From the NCBI RefSeq assembly GCF_052064335.1, contig NZ_JBQHVU010000004.1, forward strand, positions 1 to 64,000: a DNA stretch of 64,000 nucleotides, read 5' to 3'. The translations under genes and the position numbers were made by a program. Source of the DNA: Weimeria sp002480925. GTDB taxonomy: Bacteria; Bacillota; Clostridia; Lachnospirales; Lachnospiraceae. Below the pieces are notes generated by a model, which saw only the letters and a program-made list of their open reading frames with translations, was not told the DNA's origin and did not search any database. Positions 8,897 to 16,335 of the stretch are shown here, one piece after another (positions within the stretch are counted from its first letter, which is position 1; each line of letters opens with the position of its first letter).

Positions 8897-10450
8897 GTGC
8901 TTACAACAATAATCGCTGTAGCGGTAACGCTTCTGATTGCAATTCCTGCAAGCATTCTTGGCACCAGCTCCTACCACAAGAAAGTCACTGAACGGAAGGT
9001 GGGAGGTGCAGAGCAGCAGGCCCGTGCCATTATCGACGAGGCTGTAAAGACTGCTGAGACCAAGAAAAAGGAGATCCTTATCGAGGCCAAGGAAGAGGCC
9101 ATGCGTTCTAAGAATGATCTGGAAAAGGAGATCAGGGAGCGCAGAGCCGAGATTTCCAAGACTGAATCCCGTGTCGCTTCAAAGGAAGAGAATCTGGACA
9201 AGAAGCTCGAGAGTGCGGACAGGAAGGAACAGTCGCTTATAGCCCGCGAGGAAAGGATCGAAAAGGAAAAACAGGAAGTAGCGAAGCTGAATGAGCAAAG
9301 GGTACAGGAACTCGAACGAATCTCAGGACTTACCTCCCAACAGGCAAAAGAATATCTACTGAAAACTGTACAGGATGATGTGAAGGCAGACGCAGCAAAG
9401 TACGTCAAGGAAGCAATGGCAGAGGCCAAGGACGAGGCTGACAAGAAAGCAAAGGATATCGTGGTCACCGCGATCCAGAGATGTGCAGCCGAGCATGTGG
9501 CCGAGTCGACAATCTCTGTAGTGCAGCTGCCTAACGATGAGATGAAGGGCCGGATAATCGGTCGTGAGGGACGAAACATAAGGACCCTTGAGACCCTTAC
9601 CGGAGTAGAACTCATCGTTGATGATACACCGGAAGCGGTAGTTTTATCTGCATTTGATCCGGTCCGCCGCGAGATCGCGCGGATCGCTCTTGAGAAGCTT
9701 ATCGTGGACGGCCGCATCCATCCGGCACGTATTGAGGAAATGGTCGATAAGGCAAAGCGGGAAGTCGAGAATACCATCCGTGAGGAGGGTGAATCGGCTG
9801 CTCTTGATGCAGGGGTGCATGGACTGGCTACAGAGGAAATCAGACTCTTAGGCAGACTTAAGTACCGTACCAGCTTTGGACAGAATGTCTTAAAGCACTC
9901 CATAGAGGTATCGCAGCTTGCCGGACTTCTGGCTGCAGAGGTCGGAGTCGATGTGCGTATAGCAAAGCGCGCCGGTCTGCTCCACGATATCGGAAAAGCA
10001 GTTGATCACCAGCAGGAACAGTCAGAGTCACATGTTCAGCTCGGTGTGGATATCTGCAAGAAATATAAAGAGGCTCCGATCGTTATCAATGCGGTAGCGG
10101 CCCATCACGGGGACGTGGAGCCGGAATCACTTATCGCTATCCTTCTTCAGGCAGCTGATACCATAAGCGCTGCAAGACCGGGAGCGAGACGTGAGACACT
10201 TGACAATTACACAAACAGGATTCAGCAGTTAGAGGACGTCGCCAACAGCTTTGAGGGCGTCGACAAGTCTTTTGCCATTCAGGCAGGAAGAGAGGTTCGT
10301 GTCATGGTAGTTCCTGAGAAAATATCTGACGCGGATATGGTTCTTCTGGCCAGGGATATCACTAAGAAGATCGAAAATGAGCTTCAGTACCCGGGACAGA
10401 TAAAGGTAAACGTGATCAGGGAATCACGAGTTACAGATTATGCAAAGTAA
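8897..10450 (+). CDS. rny: Ribonuclease Y
   Basis: The 517-residue endoribonuclease starts mRNA decay at the inner membrane face. An N-terminal membrane helix (residues 1-20) is followed by a long Glu/Lys/Arg-rich coiled coil (about 25-200). A KH RNA-binding domain has KGRIIGREGRNIRTLE near 215. An HD phosphohydrolase domain has LLHDIGKAVDH with His363 and Asp364. The start is GTG at 8897, fixed by AAGGAGGT 6 nt upstream and by the membrane helix that must start the protein. It has its own promoter and terminator, so it is a monocistronic unit. Length and domain order are normal. Confidence 0.97.
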   Translation: MLTTIIAVAVTLLIAIPASILGTSSYHKKVTERKVGGAEQQARAIIDEAVKTAETKKKEILIEAKEEAMRSKNDLEKEIRERRAEISKTESRVASKEENLDKKLESADRKEQSLIAREERIEKEKQEVAKLNEQRVQELERISGLTSQQAKEYLLKTVQDDVKADAAKYVKEAMAEAKDEADKKAKDIVVTAIQRCAAEHVAESTISVVQLPNDEMKGRIIGREGRNIRTLETLTGVELIVDDTPEAVVLSAFDPVRREIARIALEKLIVDGRIHPARIEEMVDKAKREVENTIREEGESAALDAGVHGLATEEIRLLGRLKYRTSFGQNVLKHSIEVSQLAGLLAAEVGVDVRIAKRAGLLHDIGKAVDHQQEQSESHVQLGVDICKKYKEAPIVINAVAAHHGDVEPESLIAILLQAADTISAARPGARRETLDNYTNRIQQLEDVANSFEGVDKSFAIQAGREVRVMVVPEKISDADMVLLARDITKKIENELQYPGQIKVNVIRESRVTDYAK

Positions 10451-10458
10451 AGCAGAAG

Positions 10459-10487
10459 AGAGTCGGTCATATGACCGGCTCTTTTGT
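10459..10487 (+). terminator. Rho-independent terminator of rny
   Basis: AGAGTCGGTC (10459-10468) pairs with GACCGGCTCT (10473-10482), with one G-T wobble and a 4-nt loop, and is followed by a T-run. It lies directly after the rny stop. Confidence 0.85.
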
Positions 10488-10522
10488 TGTTATAAAAAAA
10501 CACATATTTCATCAAATATTCA

Positions 10523-10551
10523 TTGAAAAGAATACCCCCATACCCTATAAT
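10523..10551 (+). promoter_or_regulatory. Promoter of the suf operon
   Basis: TTGAAA (10523-10528), a 17-nt spacer with a C-rich run, and TATAAT (10546-10551). The transcript would start near 10558, giving a leader of about 70 nt before sufC. The spacer (ATACCCCCATACCC) is a plausible regulator site, but I cannot match it to a defined Fe-S regulator motif. Confidence 0.8.
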
Positions 10552-10579
10552 AAATATCGTTGTAAAAACAATGGATTTT

Positions 10580-10600
10580 AGCATATGCTGATGCTATGCT
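10580..10600 (+). promoter_or_regulatory. Inverted repeat in the suf leader
   Basis: AGCATA (10580-10585) and TATGCT (10595-10600) are a perfect inverted repeat with a 9-nt spacer. The left arm also begins a 10-nt palindrome, AGCATATGCT. It sits in the transcribed leader of sufC, downstream of the promoter, where a repressor site or small RNA hairpin could act. No regulator gene is adjacent. Confidence 0.4.
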
Positions 10601-10630
10601 TCATATATAAAAGTTAAGGAGGCAAAGAAA

Positions 10631-11395
10631 ATGGCAGATATCCTTCAGGTAAAGGACCTTAAGGTAAAGCTTGCAGAGGAGGATACAGAGATCCTTCACG
10701 GCATAGATCTGAATGTAGGAGAGGGAGAGGTACATGTCCTTATGGGACCAAACGGAGCCGGAAAGTCGACTCTTGGCTCATCGCTTATGGCTGATCCCAG
10801 ATATGTGATCACAGATGGACATATCATCTTCGATGGAAATGATATCACGGGCCAGTCTACAGACAAGATCGCCAAGGCAGGTATCTTCATGTCCTTCCAG
10901 AATCCGGTAGAGGTACCGGGTGTCACAGTGGCGAATTTCATCAGGACAGCCATCGAGAATAAGACAGGAGAGCATATAAAGGCCTGGGATTTCATGAAGG
11001 ATCTGAAGAAGACCATGAAGGTCCTCGATATGGATCCCTCCTATGCTGAGCGTGATCTGAACGTAGGCTTTTCAGGCGGTGAAAAGAAGAAGGCTGAGAT
11101 CCTCCAGCTGCTTATGCTCCGTCCTAAGCTTGCAATCCTTGATGAGACAGACTCAGGACTGGATGTCGATGCTGTCCGTACAGTAAGCGCCGGAATAGAG
11201 GAGTACAAGAAGACGGTTGGCGGAGCCCTTCTTATCATCACCCATGCGACAAGGATCCTTGAGTCGCTTAAGGTAGATAAAACCCATATCCTGGCAAATG
11301 GCCGTATCATAAAGGACGGCGGTCCTGAGATGGTAGATGATATAAATGAAAACGGATTCGAAAAATACCTCAGGGAAGGTGGAATCGATAAATGA
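10631..11395 (+). CDS. sufC: SufC, Fe-S assembly ATPase
   Basis: The 254-residue ABC ATPase drives the SufBCD scaffold that builds Fe-S clusters in the cytoplasm. Walker A GPNGAGKST is at residues 39-47. The signature FSGGEKKKAEILQLL, typical of SufC rather than of transporters, starts near 147. Walker B is LAILDETDSGLD. The start ATG has TTAAGGAGG 10 nt upstream. It is the first gene of sufCBDSU and overlaps sufB by 4 nt (ATGA). The length is normal. Confidence 0.97.
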   Translation: MADILQVKDLKVKLAEEDTEILHGIDLNVGEGEVHVLMGPNGAGKSTLGSSLMADPRYVITDGHIIFDGNDITGQSTDKIAKAGIFMSFQNPVEVPGVTVANFIRTAIENKTGEHIKAWDFMKDLKKTMKVLDMDPSYAERDLNVGFSGGEKKKAEILQLLMLRPKLAILDETDSGLDVDAVRTVSAGIEEYKKTVGGALLIITHATRILESLKVDKTHILANGRIIKDGGPEMVDDINENGFEKYLREGGIDK

Positions 11396-12801
11396 AGGAA
11401 AAGGCTGTAGTTAAAGACATAGACCGCAGTATGTACGATTTCCGGTATTCAGAGGACGACGCCTACAAGGTAGACGAGGGACTTACTCCGGATATCGTAA
11501 AGCAGATCTCAAAGGAAAAGAATGATCCGGAATGGATGAGGGATTTCAGGCTGAAGTCGCTTGATATCTATAATCAGATCCCGGTTCCTGACTGGGGACC
11601 ATCGATCGAGGGTCTTGATATGGATCATATAGTCACCTATGTCAGACCCCATGACAACAAGATGGAAAACGACTGGGAAAATGTCCCTACCGATATAAAG
11701 GACACATTCGAGAAGCTGGGTATACCTCAGGCTGAGAGAAAGTCTCTTGCCGGAGTCGGCGCCCAGTATGATTCAGAGCTTGTCTATCATAATGTTAAGG
11801 ATTCGGTTGCCGAAAAGGGAGTCGTCTATACCGATATAGAAAGTGCCCTTCACGGCGAGTACGCCGATATGATAAAGGAACATTTCATGAAGCTTGTTCC
11901 TCCTACAGACCATAAGTTTGCTGCCCTTCACGGAGCAGTCTGGTCAGGTGGATCCTTTGTCTATGTTCCTAAGGGAGTCCATCTCGATTTTCCTCTTCAG
12001 TCATACTTCAGACTCAATGCCAAGGGGGCAGGACAGTTCGAGCACACCCTTATCATAGTAGATGACGACGCATATCTTCATTTCATAGAGGGCTGCTCAG
12101 CACCTAAGTACAATGTGGCAAACCTCCATGCAGGCTGCGTTGAGCTCTTTGTCGGAAAGAATGCCACTCTGCGTTACTCGACAATAGAGAACTGGTCCAA
12201 GAATATGTACAATCTGAACACCAAACGCGCCCGTGTCGAGGAAGGCGGAAAGATAGAGTGGATAAGCGGATCGTTCGGATCGCATGTCTCATATCTATAT
12301 CCAATGAGCGTGCTTGCAGGTAAGGGTTCACGTTCAGAGTTTACTTCTGTTACCTTCGCAGGAAAGGGACAGAACCTCGATACAGGCTGCAAGGTAGTCC
12401 ATGCAGCACCTGATACATCTTCATATGTCAATACCAGAAGTATCAGCAAGGATGGCGGTATCTCGACATTCAGAAGCGCTGTGACGATCGCAGAGAATGC
12501 TACAGGCTCCAAGTCCTCTGTATCATGTCAGTCCCTGATGCTTGATGATATATCGAGGTCTGATACCATTCCTGCAATGGACATAAGGACATCCGATGCT
12601 GATGTCGGACACGAGGCCAAGATCGGCCGCATCTCTGACGATGTGGTCTTCTATCTGATGAGCCGCGGTATGAGTGAGGAGGACGCAAGAGCCCTGATAG
12701 TCTCAGGCTTCGCTGACAATGTAGGAAAGGAGCTTCCGCTCGAGTACGCTGTAGAGATGAATAATCTGATACAGCTTGAAATGAAGGGCGCTATAGGCTG
12801 A
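11392..12801 (+). CDS. sufB: SufB, Fe-S scaffold subunit
   Basis: The 469-residue SufB is the core scaffold on which the Fe-S cluster forms together with SufC and SufD. The right-handed beta-helix domain typical of the family covers about residues 150-430. Recognisable family segments include KSLAGVGAQYDSE, WSGGSFVYVPKGV, HFIEGCSAP, and near the C-terminus GHEAKIGRISDD and YLMSRGMSEEDA. The start overlaps the sufC stop (ATGA), so translation is coupled. The length is usual for SufB. Confidence 0.97.
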   Translation: MKEKAVVKDIDRSMYDFRYSEDDAYKVDEGLTPDIVKQISKEKNDPEWMRDFRLKSLDIYNQIPVPDWGPSIEGLDMDHIVTYVRPHDNKMENDWENVPTDIKDTFEKLGIPQAERKSLAGVGAQYDSELVYHNVKDSVAEKGVVYTDIESALHGEYADMIKEHFMKLVPPTDHKFAALHGAVWSGGSFVYVPKGVHLDFPLQSYFRLNAKGAGQFEHTLIIVDDDAYLHFIEGCSAPKYNVANLHAGCVELFVGKNATLRYSTIENWSKNMYNLNTKRARVEEGGKIEWISGSFGSHVSYLYPMSVLAGKGSRSEFTSVTFAGKGQNLDTGCKVVHAAPDTSSYVNTRSISKDGGISTFRSAVTIAENATGSKSSVSCQSLMLDDISRSDTIPAMDIRTSDADVGHEAKIGRISDDVVFYLMSRGMSEEDARALIVSGFADNVGKELPLEYAVEMNNLIQLEMKGAIG

Positions 12802-12826
12802 CCAGTGACAAACAAAGGAGATAATA

Positions 12827-13867
12827 ATGAGTGAATTAAAGTTAAATGTCCTTCCTTCTCCTACATGGAACTGGCTTAGGATGAACGATACTTCTTATCA
12901 GGTAAAGAAGCTGACCGGAGGGGCAGCACCAAAGGTCTGCATTCCTGATAAGGTAAGAGCAGGTGAGGAGACATTTCCAAAGGACTTTGACGGAGGAATA
13001 GGTAGAGAGTTTACTGACTTCCTTGATAAGGAGGAAGAAAAGGCCAGGGTCTTTGATATAGATTACGATATGGCTGATCCGATCCGCCTCCGGTATCAGA
13101 CAGGCAAGGATCAGGCTGTCTCAGACAGGGTCATGATAAATGTAGCTGAAGGGAAAAAGGGCCTGGCCGTTATGAATTTTACATCTGACGGGTCAGATGG
13201 CCAGCTGGCTGTCCAGACAGCTGTAAATATCGCAAAGGACGCTGAGCTTACACTTTTTTCTGTTATGAGAACAGGAGAAGGCTCAGTTCTTATGAACGAT
13301 ATAGGCACCCAGATAGGGGATGGAGGAAGGTTTAATCTGGTCCAGATAGTTCTTGGCGGAAAGGATATCTTCCTCGGAGTTAAGAACCATCTGAGCGGCA
13401 CAGCCAGCGAGATTGATATGAAGCTGGGCTACTATATGACAGGAGATGACAATCTCGATGTAAACTATATAGCAAGCCATACCGGTCAGAAGACAAAATG
13501 CAATATCTATGCCAATGGTATCCTTCGCGACAGGTCACAAAAGACCTTCCGTGGTACAATAGATTTCATCAAGGGCTGCAAGGGAGCCAAGGGTGACGAG
13601 CTTGAGGACGTGCTCCTTATGGATAAGACCGTAAGGAACAAGACCATACCTGTGATCCTCTGTGCTGAGGAGGACGTAGAGGGTAATCATGGTGCTACTA
13701 TAGGGAAGCTTGCAAGCGACGTTCTCTTCTATCTGGAGAGCCGCGGAATGGATCAAAGTGAGGTCTATGAAATGATGGCCCGCGCCAGGATAGATGCGAT
13801 CGCTGATCAGATCAGTGATGAAGAGACAAGAAAGCTGGCAAAGGATTATTTTCAGACCGGAGAGTAA
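12827..13867 (+). CDS. sufD: SufD, Fe-S scaffold subunit
   Basis: The 346-residue SufD-type protein pairs with SufB and SufC. It is shorter than SufB and shares the C-terminal SufBD fold, with GNHGATIGKLASD and FYLESRGMD near the end, in parallel to GHEAKIGRI and YLMSRGM in SufB. The N-terminal third diverges, as is usual. AAAGGAG lies 7 nt before the ATG. Position between sufB and sufS supports the call. Confidence 0.92.
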   Translation: MSELKLNVLPSPTWNWLRMNDTSYQVKKLTGGAAPKVCIPDKVRAGEETFPKDFDGGIGREFTDFLDKEEEKARVFDIDYDMADPIRLRYQTGKDQAVSDRVMINVAEGKKGLAVMNFTSDGSDGQLAVQTAVNIAKDAELTLFSVMRTGEGSVLMNDIGTQIGDGGRFNLVQIVLGGKDIFLGVKNHLSGTASEIDMKLGYYMTGDDNLDVNYIASHTGQKTKCNIYANGILRDRSQKTFRGTIDFIKGCKGAKGDELEDVLLMDKTVRNKTIPVILCAEEDVEGNHGATIGKLASDVLFYLESRGMDQSEVYEMMARARIDAIADQISDEETRKLAKDYFQTGE

Positions 13868-13881
13868 TAAGGAGGATTTGG

Positions 13882-15090
13882 TTGGATATTAAAGAAGAGT
13901 TTCCGATTCTGGAGAAAAGGAACATTGTCTATCTCGATAATGCCGCTACGACTCAGAAGCCGCCATGTGTGATTGAGGCTGCCAGCAGATATTACAAGGA
14001 AAATAATGCCAATCCTCTCAGAGGACTCTACCAGCTCTCTATAGATGCGACTGATGAATATGAGAACTCAAGACAGGAGGTGGCTGACTTTATAGGTGCT
14101 GCCGACAAGTCTGAGATCATTTTTACCAGAAATGCTACTGAGAGCTTAAATCTTGTCGCATACTCATACGGCAGGAGCTTTCTTGATCAGGGAGATGAGG
14201 TAATAACTACTATTGCCGAGCATCATTCGAATATGATCCCCTGGCAGCAGGCCTGCAAGGCTAGAGGAGCTAAGCTTACCTATCTCTATTGTGAGAAGGA
14301 CGGGACACTTACTCCTGATATGCTTGAGAAGATCATCTCAGACAAGACTAAGATCGTTGCCGTGACCCAGGTCTCAAATGTATTCGGAAGAGAAAATGAC
14401 ATAAAGGGCTTTGCCGAGGTAGCCCACAGGCATGGAGCAATCCTTGTTGCTGACGGAGCCCAGTCAGTGCCTCATATGCCTGTAAATGTGCAGGACCTGG
14501 ACTGTGACTTTCTGGCCTTCTCAGGTCACAAGATGTATGCGCCAATGGGCATAGGCGTCTTATACGGTAAGAAGGACCTGCTTGAAAAGATGCCTCCATT
14601 CCTTTTTGGCGGCGAGATGATAGAGTATGTGACGACCGTGGGCGCCACCTGGGCAGAGCTTCCTCACAAGTTCGAGGCCGGTACCGTAAATGTGGGCGGA
14701 GCCGTAGGACTAAGAGAGGCAATCCATTTCATAAACAGGTTCGGATGGGATACGATCATGAAGCGCGAGGAGGATCTGACAGCCTATGCAATGGATAAGA
14801 TGAAGGATTATCCCTATGTCCATATCTTAGGATCAGCGGATCCAGCTAAGCATCATGGTATCATAACGTTTACAGTCGAGGGAGTCCATCCTCATGACTG
14901 TGCAGCGATCTTTGATGAGCATGATGTAGCGATCAGGGCCGGTCATCACTGCGCCCAGCCTCTGCTTAAATACTTAGGGACTCTTTCTACAGTCAGGGCG
15001 TCAATGGCCTTCTACAACGACAGGAATGATATAGACCGCTTCTTCGAGGCTCTTACCAGCATAAGAAAGGAAATGGGATTAGATGGCTAA
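13882..15090 (+). CDS. sufS: SufS cysteine desulfurase
   Basis: The 402-residue PLP enzyme takes sulfur from cysteine as an enzyme-bound persulfide. It has YLDNAATTQKP near the N-terminus, the HHSNMIPWQ motif, the PLP lysine in FSGHKMYAP near residue 217, and the active-site Cys in RAGHHCAQPL near 359, the group II (SufS) arrangement. The start is TTG at 13882, fixed by AAGGAGG 6 nt upstream and by the family N-terminus. Its stop overlaps the sufU start by 8 nt. Confidence 0.95.
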   Translation: MDIKEEFPILEKRNIVYLDNAATTQKPPCVIEAASRYYKENNANPLRGLYQLSIDATDEYENSRQEVADFIGAADKSEIIFTRNATESLNLVAYSYGRSFLDQGDEVITTIAEHHSNMIPWQQACKARGAKLTYLYCEKDGTLTPDMLEKIISDKTKIVAVTQVSNVFGRENDIKGFAEVAHRHGAILVADGAQSVPHMPVNVQDLDCDFLAFSGHKMYAPMGIGVLYGKKDLLEKMPPFLFGGEMIEYVTTVGATWAELPHKFEAGTVNVGGAVGLREAIHFINRFGWDTIMKREEDLTAYAMDKMKDYPYVHILGSADPAKHHGIITFTVEGVHPHDCAAIFDEHDVAIRAGHHCAQPLLKYLGTLSTVRASMAFYNDRNDIDRFFEALTSIRKEMGLDG

Positions 15091-15544
15091 CTCTACGTTT
15101 TACAAGGAGCTTGTGACGGATCATAATCTTCATCCGGCTCATAAGCATCATATAGACGGTGCAAATCTGACGCTCGAGGGCGTAAACCCGTCCTGTGGTG
15201 ATGATATTATTATCAATCTCAAGGTTGATGACAATGACAAGATCGTGGATGGTGCGTTCGAGGGTGATGGATGTGCCATTTCACAGGCTTCTGCCGATAT
15301 GATGATGGACCTGATCATAGGGAAGTCAAAGGATGAGGCACTGCATCTGGCAGATATTTTTCTTCGGATGATAAAGGGAAGCATCACCGATGAAGAGAAG
15401 GATGAGCTTGAAGAGGCAGGCGTCCTTCAGGACGTGAGCCATATGCCGGCACGTGTTAAGTGTGCAGTGCTCGGATGGCACACGATTCAGGAAATGTTCG
15501 GGGAAGAGAATGAGAAAGCAAAGGAAGAAGCAGCTGCTAAGTAA
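15083..15544 (+). CDS. sufU: SufU sulfur acceptor
   Basis: The 153-residue SufU accepts persulfide sulfur from SufS in Firmicutes. The zinc/sulfur ligands are visible: Cys38 and Asp40 in NPSCGDD, Cys64 in GDGCAIS and Cys127 in RVKCAVLGW. The insertion between the second and third Cys that separates SufU from IscU is present (GSITDEEKDELEEAG). It overlaps sufS by 8 nt and ends the operon before a strong terminator. An acidic, Ala/Lys-rich C-terminal tail is seen. Confidence 0.95.
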   Translation: MANSTFYKELVTDHNLHPAHKHHIDGANLTLEGVNPSCGDDIIINLKVDDNDKIVDGAFEGDGCAISQASADMMMDLIIGKSKDEALHLADIFLRMIKGSITDEEKDELEEAGVLQDVSHMPARVKCAVLGWHTIQEMFGEENEKAKEEAAAK

Positions 15545-15557
15545 ACTAACAGCTTTG

Positions 15558-15617
15558 AAGTGACATCCAGATGACGGAATTCATATGCATTCTGTCACCG
15601 GGGTGTCACTTTTTTTG
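15558..15617 (+). terminator. Two-tier terminator of the suf operon
   Basis: The outer stem is AAGTGACA (15558-15565) with TGTCACTT. An inner stem pairs TGACGGAAT with ATTCTGTCA, with one G-T wobble. A run of T follows. A protein frame reads through it from 15571, which is why the next gene must start at 15652. Confidence 0.85.
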
Positions 15618-15651
15618 TGTATTATGGGAGCATAGAAAGGAGAAAACAACC

Positions 15652-16335
15652 ATGGAAATACTTAGAGCTGAGCATCTGAAAAAAATATACGGACAGGGAG
15701 AGACGGTTGTACATGCCCTTGATGACGTGAGTTTTACGATAGAAAGAGGACAGTTCGTCTCGATCATAGGGCCGTCGGGTTCCGGAAAGTCAACGCTTCT
15801 CCATATCCTGGGAGGCGTAGATAAGCCGACATCAGGAAAAGTGTATCTGAACGGACAGGACATATATGCACAGAATGAGGAGGAACTGGCTATTTTCAGG
15901 AGGAGGCAGGTCGGACTTATATACCAGTTCTATAATCTGATACCATCACTTGATGTGGAGGAGAATATCACTCTGCCGCTTCTGATGGATGGCAGAAATC
16001 CTGATAAAAAGCTATTGCACGAGCTTATCAGTACGCTGGGACTAAAGGACAGGATCCACAATCTGCCAAACCAGCTCTCAGGAGGGCAGGAACAGAGGGT
16101 ATCGATAGGCAGGGCCTTAATTACATCTCCTGCCGTGGTATTAGCTGACGAGCCTACCGGGAACCTGGATTCTGTCAACAGTCAGGAGATCATAGAACTA
16201 TTAAAGGAGTCGAATAGGAAATACGAGCAGACTCTTATAGTCATAACCCACGATGAGAATATAGCTTTGCAGGCTGACAGAATGATAGCTATAGAGGATG
16301 GCAGGATAGTAAGTGATGAGGGGATTAGAGCATGA
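15652..16335 (+). CDS. ABC transporter ATPase (BceA/LolD-type)
   Basis: The 227-residue ATPase belongs to the FtsE/LolD/BceA branch. Walker A GPSGSGKST is at residues 40-48, followed by a Q-loop region (YQFYNLIPSL), signature LSGGQEQRVSIGRAL and Walker B VVLADEPTGNLDS. The true start is at 15652, with AAAGGAG 9 nt upstream; an ATG at 15571 lies inside the suf terminator. It overlaps the following permease gene by 4 nt, and a two-component system follows. That order is typical of Firmicute peptide-antibiotic sensing and detoxification modules. The drug or peptide is unknown. Confidence 0.92.
   Translation: MEILRAEHLKKIYGQGETVVHALDDVSFTIERGQFVSIIGPSGSGKSTLLHILGGVDKPTSGKVYLNGQDIYAQNEEELAIFRRRQVGLIYQFYNLIPSLDVEENITLPLLMDGRNPDKKLLHELISTLGLKDRIHNLPNQLSGGQEQRVSIGRALITSPAVVLADEPTGNLDSVNSQEIIELLKESNRKYEQTLIVITHDENIALQADRMIAIEDGRIVSDEGIRA

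Noticed and set aside
8971..9903. 310-codon minus-strand open frame across rny
   Set aside because: It is opposite the coiled-coil and KH parts of a clearly real gene, is Ser-rich low complexity, and has no ribosome site.
15571..15651. N-terminal extension of the ABC ATPase
   Set aside because: It would read through the suf terminator hairpin and has no ribosome site; the ATG at 15652 does.
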